NCBI GenBank assembly: GCA_030840805.1
Contig: JAVEDU010000038.1
Span: forward strand, 28,533-92,532
Source of the DNA: Actinomycetota bacterium
GTDB taxonomy: Bacteria > Actinomycetota > Actinomycetes > Mycobacteriales > HKI-0501
Direction of reading: 5' to 3'
Length of the DNA stretch: 64,000 bases
Shown here: positions 36,752-47,195 of the stretch, piece after piece
How the letters are laid out: each line of letters begins with the position of its first letter
Position numbering within the stretch: position 1 is the first letter of the stretch
Made by a program: the position numbers and the translations under genes
Notes under the pieces: generated by a model
The model's database searches: none
Seen by the model: the letters and a program-made list of their open reading frames with translations, nothing else
Told to the model about the DNA's origin: nothing

Positions 36752-36780
36752 TGGTCATGTTGGCTACTGGGTAGTAACTT
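36752..36780 (+). promoter_or_regulatory. Probable fadAB promoter with operator-like motif
   Basis: TGGTCA (36752-36757) and TAACTT (36775-36780) are 17 bases apart. The spacer contains GTTGGCTACTG (36759-36769) and the dyad TACT-gggt-AGTA (36765-36776). The same 11-base core lies in the etfBA promoter. Confidence 0.55.
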
Positions 36781-36817
36781 GCCGGGTGACGGGACCCACG
36801 AAGGGATCGGGAAGATC

Positions 36818-38029
<1,212 letters not shown>

Positions 38030-38035
38030 GAAAAC

Positions 38036-40186
38036 ATGATCGGCTGGGACAAGGACCCTGCGGGCATCGTGGTGCTCACGATGGACGATCCCGACCAGGG
38101 CGCGAACACGATGAACGAGACGTTCGTCCGGTCGCTCGGGACCACCGTCGAGCGGCTCGAGGCGGAGCGCGACGAGATCACCGGCGTGGTGCTCACCAGC
38201 GCGAAGAAGACGTTCTTCGCGGGCGGTGACCTGCACCTGCTCAGCGCGGCCACCAAGGCCGACGCGCCCCGCCTCACCGCGGAGTCGCTGACGCTCAAGG
38301 GCCTGCTGCGGCGGCTGGAGACCTTCGGCAAGCCCGTCGTCGCGGCCATCAACGGCGCGGCGCTGGGCGGCGGGCTGGAGCTGGCCCTCGCGTGTCACCA
38401 CCGGGTGGCGCTCGACGTCAAGGGCAGCGAGATCGGCCTCCCGGAGGTCACCCTGGGCCTGCTGCCCGGCGGTGGCGGCGTGGTCCGTACCGTCCGGATG
38501 TTCGGCCTCCAGAAGGCGCTGATGGAGGTGCTGCTCCAGGGCCAGCGGCGCAAGCCCGCGGCCGCGCTGGCCACGGGGCTCGTCGACGAGCTCGCCGACA
38601 CCCCCGAGGCGATGCTGGCGGCGGCCAAGGCCTGGATCGCCGCGAACCCGACCGCGGCCCAGCCCTGGGACGCGAACGGCTACAAGATGCCCGGCGGTAC
38701 GCCGAGCAACCCGAAGCTCGCGGCCGTGCTCCCGGCGTTCCCGGCGAACCTGCGCAAGCAGGTCAAGGGCGCGCCGATGCCCGCGCCGCACCACATCATG
38801 GCGGCGGCCGTCGAGGGCGCCCAGGTGGACTTCGCCACCGCGCAGCGGATCGAGACCGAGTACTTCGTGGACCTCGCCACCGGCCAGGTCAGCAAGAACA
38901 TGACGAAGGCGTTCTTCTTCGACCTCCAGCACATCACCCGGGGCGGGTCCCGTCCGGACGGCTACGAGCGGCACACCGCCCGCAAGGTCGTCGTGCTCGG
39001 CGCCGGGATGATGGGCGCCGGTATCGCGTACGTCTGCGCCCGGGCCGGCCTGGAGGTCGTGCTGCGCGACGTCAGCGCCGAGTCGGCCGAGAAGGGCAAG
39101 ACGTACTCGCAGAAGCTGCTGGACAAGGCCGTGTCGCGTGGACGGATGACGGCAGAGGCCCGGGACGAGGTGCTGGGCCGGATCACCGCGACCGACGACG
39201 TGGACGCCGCCGCCGGTGCGGACCTGCTGATCGAGGCCGTGTTCGAGGACACCGAGCTCAAGAAGAAGGTGTACGCCGAGGTCGAGCCCGTGCTCGCCCC
39301 CGGCGCGCTGCTCGCCTCGAACACCTCGACCCTGCCGATCACCGGCCTGGCCGCCGGGGTGACCCGGCCCGAGGACTTCATCGGGCTGCACTTCTTCTCG
39401 CCGGTCGACAAGATGCCGCTGCTGGAGATCGTCGTCGGGGAGAAGACCTCCGACGCGGCGATCGCCAAGGCCGTCGACCTCGCCACGCAGATCAAGAAGA
39501 CCCCGATCGTCGTCAACGACAGCCGCGGGTTCTTCACCAGCCGGGTCATCGGCACGTTTCTCGGCGAGGCGGCGGCGATGGTGGGCGAGGGCGTGTCCCC
39601 GTCGAGCGTCGAGCAGGCGGGCCTGCAGGCCGGGTACCCGACAGGCCCGCTGGCGCTGCTGGACGAGGTCAGCCTCACGCTGAGCCGGCGCATCCGGGAG
39701 GAGGCGCGCGCCGCGGCCACCGCCGCGGGGACCGACTTCCCCGAGCACCCGTCGTACGCGGTCCTGGACCGGCTGGTGGTGGACCACGAGCGGGGCGGCC
39801 GGGCGGCCGGCGCGGGCTTCTACTCCTACGAGGACGGCAAGCGCACCGGCCTGTGGGAGGGGCTCGCGGAGTTCGCCGGCGGCGACAAGGCCGACGTGCC
39901 GTTCGCCGACCTGCAGGAGCGGATGCTGTTCGCCGAGGCGCTGGAGAGCATCAAGTGCCTCGACGAGGGCGTGCTGCGCTCCGTGCCGGAGGCGAACATC
40001 GGCTCGATCTTCGGCATCGGCTTCCCGGCGTGGACGGGCGGCGTGCTCCAGTACGTCAACGGCTACCCGAGCGGGGCGGCCGGGTTCGTCGCCCGTGCCC
40101 AGGAACTGGCGGAGACGTACGGGGACCGGTTCACCCCGCCCACGTCGGTCGTGGCGCTGGCGGAATCCGGCGGCACGTACCAGTAG
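38036..40186 (+). CDS. fadB: Fatty oxidation complex alpha subunit (enoyl-CoA hydratase/3-hydroxyacyl-CoA dehydrogenase)
   Basis: 716 residues. N-terminal crotonase domain (about 10-190: [47 protein letters not shown]), then the NAD-binding domain (about 315-500: [55 protein letters not shown]) and two C-terminal HAD domains ([33 protein letters not shown]). Carries out hydration and 3-hydroxy dehydrogenation of enoyl-CoAs, handing the product to FadA. Start 6 bases after fadA. Ends at a bidirectional hairpin. Confidence 0.94.
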   Translation: MIGWDKDPAGIVVLTMDDPDQGANTMNETFVRSLGTTVERLEAERDEITGVVLTSAKKTFFAGGDLHLLSAATKADAPRLTAESLTLKGLLRRLETFGKPVVAAINGAALGGGLELALACHHRVALDVKGSEIGLPEVTLGLLPGGGGVVRTVRMFGLQKALMEVLLQGQRRKPAAALATGLVDELADTPEAMLAAAKAWIAANPTAAQPWDANGYKMPGGTPSNPKLAAVLPAFPANLRKQVKGAPMPAPHHIMAAAVEGAQVDFATAQRIETEYFVDLATGQVSKNMTKAFFFDLQHITRGGSRPDGYERHTARKVVVLGAGMMGAGIAYVCARAGLEVVLRDVSAESAEKGKTYSQKLLDKAVSRGRMTAEARDEVLGRITATDDVDAAAGADLLIEAVFEDTELKKKVYAEVEPVLAPGALLASNTSTLPITGLAAGVTRPEDFIGLHFFSPVDKMPLLEIVVGEKTSDAAIAKAVDLATQIKKTPIVVNDSRGFFTSRVIGTFLGEAAAMVGEGVSPSSVEQAGLQAGYPTGPLALLDEVSLTLSRRIREEARAAATAAGTDFPEHPSYAVLDRLVVDHERGGRAAGAGFYSYEDGKRTGLWEGLAEFAGGDKADVPFADLQERMLFAEALESIKCLDEGVLRSVPEANIGSIFGIGFPAWTGGVLQYVNGYPSGAAGFVARAQELAETYGDRFTPPTSVVALAESGGTYQ

Positions 40187-40200
40187 CGCACCTCGACGAC

Positions 40201-40230
40201 GGGCCGGCTCCTGCGGGGGCCGGTCCGTTG
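40201..40230. terminator. Hairpin between convergent fadB and CoA-transferase genes
   Basis: GGGCCGGCTCC (40201-40211) can pair with GGGGCCGGTCC (40216-40226) with two G-U pairs and a 4-base loop, followed by GTTGT. It sits in the 49 bases between the two stop codons and could serve both directions. Confidence 0.55.
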
Positions 40231-40235
40231 TGCTG

Positions 40236-41612
40236 TCAGGCCCAGCTCGCGGCGTCCGCGCCCCACACACCGCCGGGGTTCGGGTACTCCACCGGGCCGC
40301 CGTCGAACGAGACAGCGGGCGGGGCGGCCCGCAGGCGGCCGCTCGCGGTGTCGTGCTCGGTGAGCACGTCGTCCGGGTCCCATGTCCCGTCCGCGCCCGG
40401 CTGCGCCGGTGCCTCGAGGAGCCAGTGCGCGGTCCGGGCCAGGTGAGCCCGGACGTGCCACGTTCCGCCGCCGGTCAGCTGCCGCGTCACGGCGGTCAGG
40501 ACCGCGGCGGCGAGCAGGTGGCCGGTGGCGTGGTCGAGGGCCTGCGCGGGGAGCGCGCCGGGCGTGGCCCCGTCGGCCGACTCCCGCAGCGCGATGCCGG
40601 TGGCGGCCTGGACGATGCTGTCGAAGCCGCGCCGCTCACGCCACGGACCGGTCTCGCCCCAGGCGCTCAGCGAGGCGACGACCAGGCCGGGACGCCTGGC
40701 CGCCAGCGCGGCCGGATCCAACCCGAACCCGTCCAGCGCGCCGGGGCGGTAGCCGGTCACCACGACGTCCGCGGTGGTCAGCAGCTCGTCGAGGGTGGCC
40801 CGACCGGCGTGCGACCGCAGGTCGAGCCGCGTGGACCGCTTGCCCGCGCCGGTGTCCAGGTGCTGCCACTCGATCTCCGGCAGCGCGGGGGAGTCCACCC
40901 GCAGCACGTCCGCGCCCAGCAGCGCGAGCGTCCGGGTCGCCACCGGCCCGGCGATCACCCGGGTCAGGTCGAGCACGCGCAGCCCGGTGGCCGGGCGCAG
41001 CGGCCCGGCCGGGGCCGGTCCCAGTCGGCGTGGCGGCGCGCCGGCGACCCGGGTCAGCCCGACCAGCGGCAGCGCGGCGACCGCGACCGCCTGCGGGTGC
41101 CGCCGCCACTCCCCGGCCTCGCGCACGGCCGCCGCGATGCCGCCGGCCGCGGTGACGCGGTCCTCGAGCTCGTTCCTGGGGAGGGCGCCGACCCGCGCCG
41201 CGAACGCGTCCCGGCCCGTCTCGGCCGCCAGCCCGAGGGCGGCCAGCAGGCGTTCCCGGTGGTGTGGGTAGTTCGCGTGGGTCCGGACCCAGCCGTCCGC
41301 CGCCGCCCAGAACCCGGACAGCTCCGCCCAGGTGACGGCGCCCGCCCCGTCCAGCCGCTGGAGCCGGTCGTTGGTGAACGACGCGGCGACGCGGCGGGGG
41401 TCGATGTGGACCGCGGGAACGGTGCCGTGGCCGCGCTCCGCCGTGAGACAGGCCGCGGCCAGGGAGGCCGCCGCCACCGAGCCGGTGGACAGCTCCGTCG
41501 TGGCGAGCCGGGACGGCAGGGTGTCGAGTTCTCCGATCTCCACAGGGGCCGGGTCGAGGCCGGTGGTGCGGCAGAAGTCGGCCAGGAGTCGGTTCGGTTG
41601 CGCGCTCGTCAC
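40236..41612 (-). CDS. CaiB/BaiF-type CoA-transferase (class III)
   Basis: 458 residues. The core LRVLDLTRVIAGPVATRTLALLGADVLRVDSP with the large domain VVVTGYRPGALDGFGLDPAALAARRPGLVVASLSAWGETGPW is typical of class III CoA-transferases. The catalytic aspartate normally found in this region is not obvious by eye. The N-terminal 190 residues form a separate half-like domain, as in the longer actinobacterial type. It transfers CoA between carboxylic acids; substrates unknown. CATTCT lies exactly 6 bases before GTG 41612, a leaderless pattern. Convergent with fadB. Confidence 0.82.
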   Translation of the reverse strand: MTSAQPNRLLADFCRTTGLDPAPVEIGELDTLPSRLATTELSTGSVAAASLAAACLTAERGHGTVPAVHIDPRRVAASFTNDRLQRLDGAGAVTWAELSGFWAAADGWVRTHANYPHHRERLLAALGLAAETGRDAFAARVGALPRNELEDRVTAAGGIAAAVREAGEWRRHPQAVAVAALPLVGLTRVAGAPPRRLGPAPAGPLRPATGLRVLDLTRVIAGPVATRTLALLGADVLRVDSPALPEIEWQHLDTGAGKRSTRLDLRSHAGRATLDELLTTADVVVTGYRPGALDGFGLDPAALAARRPGLVVASLSAWGETGPWRERRGFDSIVQAATGIALRESADGATPGALPAQALDHATGHLLAAAVLTAVTRQLTGGGTWHVRAHLARTAHWLLEAPAQPGADGTWDPDDVLTEHDTASGRLRAAPPAVSFDGGPVEYPNPGGVWGADAASWA

Positions 41613-41618
41613 CTGCCG

Positions 41619-41624
41619 AGAATG
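41619..41624 (-). promoter_or_regulatory. -10 hexamer CATTCT of a probable leaderless transcript (CoA-transferase gene)
   Basis: On the minus strand CATTCT is followed by 6 bases (cggcag) and the GTG at 41612. The pntAA gene is divergent, 105 bases away. Confidence 0.4.
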
Positions 41625-41717
41625 CCACCGCCGTACGTTCCCCCGTCCGGGTGGTGTGCCGCGACGTACCGCGTGACAGAACGGAGTGGGTCACCTCCGC
41701 CCGAGGGGAGTACCTCC

Positions 41718-42824
41718 GTGGAACCGTCCGGTCAGCCCGGCGAACGCGCGGCCCGGATCGGGGTTCCGCGCGAGTCCCGCGACGGTGAGCGCCGCGTCGC
41801 GATCGTCCCGAAGGTGGTGGAGAGGCTCACCGGCCGGGGCCTGGAGGTCGTGGTGGAGACCGGCGCCGGGACCGGCGCCCTGATGCCCGACGAGATGTTC
41901 ATCGCCGCCGGGGCCAAGATCGGCGACCCGTGGGACGCCGACGTGGTCGTGAAGGTCGCCCCGCCCACCGAGGACGAGATCGGCCGGCTCCGTTCCGGCG
42001 GCGTCCTCGTCGGCTTCCTCGCGCCGCGGTCCGACCCGGCGATCACCGAGGCGCTGAAGGCGGCCGGGGTGACGGCCTTCGCGATGGAGGCGATCCCGCG
42101 CATCTCCCGGGCCCAGTCGATGGACGCCCTGTCCTCCCAGGCCAACGTGGCCGGGTACAAGGCGGTGCTCCGCGCGGCCGAGCTGTCCACCCGGTTCTTC
42201 CCGATGCTGACCACCGCGGCCGGCACGGTGAAGCCCGCCAACGTGCTGGTCCTGGGGGTCGGCGTCGCGGGCCTGCAGGCGCTCGCGACGGCCCGGCGGC
42301 TCGGTGCCCGCACCACCGGGTACGACGTCCGCCCGGAGGTGGCCGACCAGGTCCGCTCGCTGGGCGCCCGCTGGCTGGACCTCGGCATCGAGGCGGTGGG
42401 GGAGGGCGGGTACGCGCGTGAGCTGTCCGAGCAGGAGAGGGCGGAGCAGCAGGACCGGCTTTCCGAGGCGATCACCGGTTTCGACGTGGTCATCACGACC
42501 GCGCTCGTGCCGGGGCGGAAGGCCCCGACGCTGGTGACCGCCGCCGCCGTCGAGGGGATGCGGGCGGGGAGCGTCGTGGTGGACCTGGCGGGAGAGGCCG
42601 GGGGCAACTGCGAGCTCACCGAACCCGGGCAGGACGTCGTGCGTCACGACGTGACGATCTCGGCGCCCCTCAACCTGCCCGCCTCGATGCCGGAGCACGC
42701 GAGCGAGCTGTACGCCCGCAACGCGTCCGCGCTGGTCGAGCTGATGCTGGACGGGGACGGCCGGCTGGCACCGGACTGGAACGACGAGGTCCTGGCGAAG
42801 TCCTGCGTCACCCGGGAGGGCTGA
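41718..42824 (+). CDS. pntAA: NAD(P) transhydrogenase subunit alpha, part 1 (NAD-binding domain I)
   Basis: 368 residues. GVPRESRDGERRVAIVPKVVERL, then GGVLVGFLAPRSDP, AMEAIPRISRAQSMDALSSQANVAGYKAVL, and the NAD fold VLVLGVGVAGLQALATARRLGARTTGYDVRPE; later AAVEGMRAGSVVVDLAGEAGGNCE. This is the soluble NAD(H)-binding domain I of the proton-translocating transhydrogenase. Here, as in many actinomycetes, the alpha subunit is split: the membrane part is the next gene. GTG 41718 has GAGGGGAG 7 bases upstream. Confidence 0.93.
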   Translation: MEPSGQPGERAARIGVPRESRDGERRVAIVPKVVERLTGRGLEVVVETGAGTGALMPDEMFIAAGAKIGDPWDADVVVKVAPPTEDEIGRLRSGGVLVGFLAPRSDPAITEALKAAGVTAFAMEAIPRISRAQSMDALSSQANVAGYKAVLRAAELSTRFFPMLTTAAGTVKPANVLVLGVGVAGLQALATARRLGARTTGYDVRPEVADQVRSLGARWLDLGIEAVGEGGYARELSEQERAEQQDRLSEAITGFDVVITTALVPGRKAPTLVTAAAVEGMRAGSVVVDLAGEAGGNCELTEPGQDVVRHDVTISAPLNLPASMPEHASELYARNASALVELMLDGDGRLAPDWNDEVLAKSCVTREG

Positions 42825-43154
42825 ATGCTCGTTGCCAACCTGGCGATCCTCGTGCTGGCAGGGTTCGTCGGCGTCGCGGTCATCTCCAAGGTGCCCAACA
42901 CCCTGCACACGCCGCTGATGTCCGGCACGAACGCCATCCACGGCATCGTGGTGCTCGGCGGCATCCTCCTGCTCGGCACGGCGGCCACCGGGGTGCTGGA
43001 GAAGATCCTGCTGGTCGTGGCGATCGCGTTCGGGACGATCAACGTGGTGGGCGGCTTCCTCGTCACCGACCGGATGCTCGAGATGTTCAAGGGCCGGTCG
43101 CCCGCCACCTCTCCGGCGCAGGCCAGGCCGTCACCGAACGGGGCCGTTCGATGA
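42825..43154 (+). CDS. pntAB: NAD(P) transhydrogenase subunit alpha, part 2 (membrane)
   Basis: 109 residues with three or four transmembrane helices (ANLAILVLAGFVGVAVIS, TNAIHGIVVLGGILLLGTAA, ILLVVAIAFGTINVVGGFLVTDRMLEMF). The histidine in NAIHGI and the MLEMF end are conserved in PntA. Part of the proton channel. Its ATG follows the pntAA stop directly and its stop overlaps pntB (ATGA). Confidence 0.92.
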   Translation: MLVANLAILVLAGFVGVAVISKVPNTLHTPLMSGTNAIHGIVVLGGILLLGTAATGVLEKILLVVAIAFGTINVVGGFLVTDRMLEMFKGRSPATSPAQARPSPNGAVR

Positions 43155-44536
43155 CGACATTCGTCAGCGTGCTGTACGTCCTGGCGTTCTCGCTGTTCAT
43201 CTACGGCCTGATGGGGCTGACCGGACCGCGTACCGCCGTCCGCGGCAACCTCATCGCGGCCACCGGCATGGCGATCGCGGTGGTCGCCGTGCTGCTCACC
43301 CCGAGGATGGGGAACTGGCCGCTGATCGCGCTCGGGGTCGCCCTGGGCACGCTGGTCGGCGTCCCGGCCGCCCGGACCGTGAAGATGACCGCGATGCCCC
43401 AGATGGTGGCGCTGTTCAACGGCGTCGGCGGCGGGGCGGTGGCGCTGATCGCGTTCGTGGAGTTCCGCACCACCCAGGGCTTCGCCGGCGAGCCCGCGTA
43501 CGTCCTGGTCGCGTCGCTGTTCGGCGCGGTCGTCGGCTCGGTGTCGTTCTGGGGGTCCCTGGTCGCGTTCGGGAAGCTCCAGGGACTCGTCCCGGGCCGG
43601 CCCATCGGCCTCGGGCAGTTCCAGCAGGTGGTCAACGCCCTGTTGCTCGCCGGCGCGGTCGGGTGCGCGGTCGCCATCGGCCTCGGCGGGCACTCGGAGC
43701 TGCTGATGGTGGGCGCGCTCGCGTTCGGCGCGGCCTTCGGCGTGATGGTGGTGCTGCCGATCGGCGGCGCGGACATGCCGGTGGTGATCTCGCTGCTGAA
43801 CGCGCTGACCGGGCTCTCCGCCGCCGCGGCCGGCCTCGCGCTGAACATCACGGCGATGATCGTCGCCGGCATGATCGTCGGCGCCTCCGGTTCGATCCTC
43901 ACCAACCTGATGGCGAAGGCGATGAACCGCTCCATCCCCGCGATCGTGCGCGGCGGTTTCGGCGGCGGGGGTGGCGCCGCGGCCGTCGGTGTCGCAGGGG
44001 ACCGTGCGGTCCGCGAGACGAACGCCGCCGACGCGGCCATCCAGCTCGCGTACGCCAACCAGGTCATCGTGGTGCCCGGCTACGGCATGGCGGTGGCCCA
44101 GGCGCAGTACGCCGTCCGCGACCTGGCGAAGCTGCTCGAGGAGAAGGGGGTGGAGGTCAAGTACGCCATCCACCCGGTGGCCGGCCGGATGCCCGGCCAC
44201 ATGAACGTGCTGCTCGCCGAGGCCGACGTGCCGTACGAGCAGCTCAAGGACATGGACGAGATCAACGGGGAGTTCTCCCGCACCGACCTCGCCCTGGTGA
44301 TCGGTGCCAACGACGTCACCAACCCGGCCGCCCGCAACGACCCGGGCTCCCCGATCCACGGCATGCCGATCCTCAACGTGGACGAGAGCAAGGCCGTCAT
44401 CGTGCTGAAGCGCTCGATGAACACGGGCTTCGCCGGGATCGACAACCCGCTGTACTACGAGCCCGAGACCGAGATGCTCTTCGGTGATGCCAAGGCGTCG
44501 GTCGAGGCGGTCACCAGCGAGTTGAAGGCGCTGTAA
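43151..44536 (+). CDS. pntB: NAD(P) transhydrogenase subunit beta
   Basis: 461 residues. N-terminal membrane domain with about nine helices (from SVLYVLAFSLFIYGLMGLTG to ITAMIVAGMIVGASGSILTNLMAKAMNRS) and C-terminal soluble NADP-binding domain III (VIVVPGYGMAVAQAQYAVRDL, IHPVAGRMPGHMNVLLAEADVPYE, VIGANDVTNPAA, GMPILNVDESKAVIVLKRSM). With PntAA/AB it uses the proton gradient to reduce NADP with NADH, supplying NADPH for the reductases in this region. Overlaps pntAB by 4 bases. Confidence 0.94.
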   Translation: MTTFVSVLYVLAFSLFIYGLMGLTGPRTAVRGNLIAATGMAIAVVAVLLTPRMGNWPLIALGVALGTLVGVPAARTVKMTAMPQMVALFNGVGGGAVALIAFVEFRTTQGFAGEPAYVLVASLFGAVVGSVSFWGSLVAFGKLQGLVPGRPIGLGQFQQVVNALLLAGAVGCAVAIGLGGHSELLMVGALAFGAAFGVMVVLPIGGADMPVVISLLNALTGLSAAAAGLALNITAMIVAGMIVGASGSILTNLMAKAMNRSIPAIVRGGFGGGGGAAAVGVAGDRAVRETNAADAAIQLAYANQVIVVPGYGMAVAQAQYAVRDLAKLLEEKGVEVKYAIHPVAGRMPGHMNVLLAEADVPYEQLKDMDEINGEFSRTDLALVIGANDVTNPAARNDPGSPIHGMPILNVDESKAVIVLKRSMNTGFAGIDNPLYYEPETEMLFGDAKASVEAVTSELKAL

Positions 44537-44556
44537 CCGACCCCCAGGAGTTCGAC

Positions 44557-44739
44557 ATGAGCCAACGGGATCTCCTCGGCGACACCCTGTACAAGATCTT
44601 CGGCGCGGCCGAGCTCGGCGGCGCGGAGCCGCTCGCCGGGCACAGTCCGGAGGCACGGGCGGACTGGAAGCGGCGGGTCGCGGCGCGCAGGCGGGAACGG
44701 GAGGAACGCCGTCGCCCCCGCGCCGAGCGCCTGCCGTAG
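44557..44739 (+). CDS. Small basic protein downstream of pntB
   Basis: 60 residues: an N-terminal part SQRDLLGDTLYKIFGAAELGG and a very basic C-terminal helix, WKRRVAARRREREERRRPRAERLP. CAGGAG precedes the ATG by 7 bases and the gene starts 20 bases after pntB, so it is probably read with the pnt operon. No similarity is recognised. The charge pattern suggests binding to RNA, DNA or the membrane surface, which is inference only. Confidence 0.6.
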   Translation: MSQRDLLGDTLYKIFGAAELGGAEPLAGHSPEARADWKRRVAARRREREERRRPRAERLP

Positions 44740-44754
44740 CGGTGCCTTCGCCGG

Positions 44755-45166
44755 CTAGGTGACCGCGTCGTAGGCGGCCACCGTCCGCCTCGGCGCGGTC
44801 TGCCGCCACGCCTCCACGACGAGCTCGGCGAGCTCGTCGGCGGGCACGCCGCCGAGACGCAGGTTCACCCACCCGTACCGGCCCGTGTAGGCAGCGACCG
44901 CGTACGTGGCCGGGTCGCCGCCGATCAGCGCTGCCTGCTGGTCGAGCGACGCCTTCACCCCGGCGGTGGTGCCGTCCGGCGCGAGGGTGGCGAACATCTT
45001 GTCCCGGACGCGGAACGTCGGGTGCCCCCAGGTCTCCCGCTCCACCGTCTCGGGGAGCGACAGCGCGATCCGGCGGAACCCCTCGGCGGTACTCCTCGGC
45101 CGCCGCGTAGCGACCCGATAACGATTCGCCCCACTGCTCCTGACCCGTGCCCCTATGGTCTGGCAT
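44755..45166 (-). pseudogene. MmcQ/YjbR-family protein gene broken by a 13-bp tandem duplication
   Basis: The frame from 45045 down to 44755 encodes VERETWGHPTFRVRDKMFATLAPDG and GRYGWVNLRLGG, typical of the MmcQ/YjbR family (CyaY-like fold, possibly DNA-binding). Its N-terminus has no start codon; the missing part is in another frame, from ATG 45166 (ending GRYAAAEEYRR). The break is a 13-bp near-repeat (45072-45084 and 45085-45097). Removing one copy gives a continuous 132-residue protein reading EEYRRIALSLPETVERETW. TAACAT 5 bases before the ATG is a possible -10 element. Recent inactivation or slipped-strand switch. Confidence 0.8.
45072..45097 (-). repeat. 13-bp tandem duplication inside the MmcQ/YjbR gene
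   Basis: On the minus strand GAGGAGTACCGCC is followed at once by GAGGGGTTCCGCC (11 of 13 identical). Thirteen bases shift the reading frame by one. Confidence 0.8.
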
Positions 45167-45211
45167 GGTGCATGTTATGTGGCGCAGGTCACAACGGGGG
45201 GAGCGGTCTTG

Positions 45212-47191
45212 GTGGAACGCGCGGTCGACGCGGCCCAGGTCGACGAGGTGCTGGCGGAGTACGACGAGGAACGGCCGGCCCGCCCGCTGCCCCACCGGCT
45301 GGACGTGGCGGTCCAGTTCGTCTGCGGCCTGGTGTCGGTGGCCGTCCTCGTCCAGGTGTTCTACCCGGACTCCCGCGGCAGCCAGCACTACCGCATGTGG
45401 TTCCTCGCCGCGGTGCTGCCGCTGACCCTGCTCTGCTACCGCGGCGGCCGACGGCGTACCGGGGCCGGACCCGGGGCGTTCGACTGGGTGCTCGCCGCCG
45501 CGGCGCTGGCCGCCGCCGTGTACCCGGCCCTCGTGTTCGACGACTACATCACCCGCTCCGCCCGCCCGCCGCTCGCCGACGTGCTGCTCGGCGCGGTCCT
45601 GCTCCTGCTGGTGCTGGAGGCGTGCCGGCGGACGACCGGGTGGGTGCTGCCGGCGGTGTGCGTGGCGTTCGTGCTGTACGCGTACTACGGCGGGTTCCTG
45701 CCCCAGGACTGGTCGATCGCGCACCGCGGGTTCGACTTCGACGCGATCGTCGGCGCCCTCCTCGGCACGACCGAGGGGGTGTACGGCGTACCGCTGGATG
45801 TCGCGGCGACGTACATCGTGCTGTTCACGATCTACGGCGCGGTGCTGGACGCGTCCGGCGCGAGCCGGTTCTTCATCGACCTCAGCTTCGCGGCGTTCCG
45901 GCGCAGCCGTACCGCACCGGGGCGGACCGTGACGCTCGCGGGGTTCCTGCTCGGCACGGTCTCCGGCTCCGGTACCGCCACCGCCGTGAGCCTCGGCTCG
46001 GTGGCCTGGCCGGTGCTGAACCGCGCCCGCTACCCCCGCGACCAGGCCGGCGGCGTGCTCGCGGCGGCCGGGATCGGGGCGATCCTGTCGCCACCCACGC
46101 TCGGCGCGGCGGCGTTCATCATCGCCGAGTTCCTGCAGGTCTCGTACGGACGCGTGCTGCTGTGGGCGTGCGTGCCGACGCTGCTGTACTACCTCGGCAT
46201 CGTCCTGGCGATCGAGATCGACAGCCGCCGGCTCGGCACCCGGGCGGTCGAGCGGTCCGACGCGTCGGCGCTGCGGCTGCTCGGGCGGTACGGCTACCAC
46301 TTCGCGTCCCTGCTGCTGATCGTCGCGCTGCTGGCCACCCAGTGGACGTCCCCGCTGCGGGCGGTGGTGTTCGCCACCGCGTTCCAGGTGCTGCTGTCCT
46401 ATCTGGACCCGGACCACCGGCTGACCCCGCGGCGGCTCGCCGGCGCCCTCGCCGCCGGGGTGCGCGGAGTGCTCGGGGTCGCGGCCACCTGCGCCGCCGC
46501 CGGGATCATCGTCGGCGTGGTCACCTCGACGGGGCTCGGCCTCGCGCTCGCGGACATCGTCGTCGGCGCCGCCCAGGCGCTGACCAGCGAACCGACGGTC
46601 GTCCTCGCGCTGACCGTGCTGCTGTCCGCGCTGGCCATCCTGATCCTCGGGCTGGCGGTGCCGGTGACCGCGTCATTCATCATCTCCTGGGTCATCATCG
46701 CGCCCGCCCTGGTCGATTTGGGTGTCGCGCTGCCGGCCGTGGCGATGTTCGTCTTCTACTACGCCGTGCTGTCCGAGGTCAGCCCGCCGACCGCGCTGGC
46801 GGCGGTGGCGGCGAGCGCGATCACCGGCGGCAATGCGTTCCGCACCATGGTGCAGACGTGGAAGTACACGCTGCCCGCGTTCCTCGTCCCGTGCGCGTTC
46901 GTCCTCAGCCCGCGGGGTGAGGCCCTGCTGCTGGAGGCCGGTGCCGCGGACATCGCGATCGGGCTCGTCGCCGGGGCACTGGGTGTCGTCGCGCTCGCGA
47001 TCGTCACCGGCGGCTGGATCACCGGACCCGCCGGGTGGCCCGAACGCGCCCTTGCCGCCCTCGCCGCCCTCCTGCTGCTGTACCTCGACACCCCGACCGT
47101 GCTCGCCGGAACCGCGCTGCTCGCCGCGGCGGTCGGGCTGCACCTCGTCCGCCGTCCCGCCCGTAGGGCGGTTCCCCCCAAGGAATGGTGA
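45212..47191 (+). CDS. TRAP transporter fused permease (DctQM type)
   Basis: 659 residues, a fusion of small and large TRAP permease parts as found with TAXI receptors. About 15 hydrophobic helices. Key blocks: DVAATYIVLFTIYGAVLDASGASRFFIDLSFA, AGFLLGTVSGSGTATAVSLGSVAWPVL, AGGVLAAAGIGAILSPPTLGAAAFIIAEFLQVSYG, and a second half ending PPTALAAVAASAITGGNAFRTMVQTWKYTLPAF. Sodium- or proton-driven uptake of an organic acid. GTG 45212 has GGGGGAG about 9 bases upstream; GTG 45155 is possible. First of four genes TRAP-TAXI-glcD-glcF. The substrate is inferred to be a 2-hydroxy acid. Confidence 0.9.
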   Translation: MERAVDAAQVDEVLAEYDEERPARPLPHRLDVAVQFVCGLVSVAVLVQVFYPDSRGSQHYRMWFLAAVLPLTLLCYRGGRRRTGAGPGAFDWVLAAAALAAAVYPALVFDDYITRSARPPLADVLLGAVLLLLVLEACRRTTGWVLPAVCVAFVLYAYYGGFLPQDWSIAHRGFDFDAIVGALLGTTEGVYGVPLDVAATYIVLFTIYGAVLDASGASRFFIDLSFAAFRRSRTAPGRTVTLAGFLLGTVSGSGTATAVSLGSVAWPVLNRARYPRDQAGGVLAAAGIGAILSPPTLGAAAFIIAEFLQVSYGRVLLWACVPTLLYYLGIVLAIEIDSRRLGTRAVERSDASALRLLGRYGYHFASLLLIVALLATQWTSPLRAVVFATAFQVLLSYLDPDHRLTPRRLAGALAAGVRGVLGVAATCAAAGIIVGVVTSTGLGLALADIVVGAAQALTSEPTVVLALTVLLSALAILILGLAVPVTASFIISWVIIAPALVDLGVALPAVAMFVFYYAVLSEVSPPTALAAVAASAITGGNAFRTMVQTWKYTLPAFLVPCAFVLSPRGEALLLEAGAADIAIGLVAGALGVVALAIVTGGWITGPAGWPERALAALAALLLLYLDTPTVLAGTALLAAAVGLHLVRRPARRAVPPKEW

Positions 47192-47195
47192 CCCC

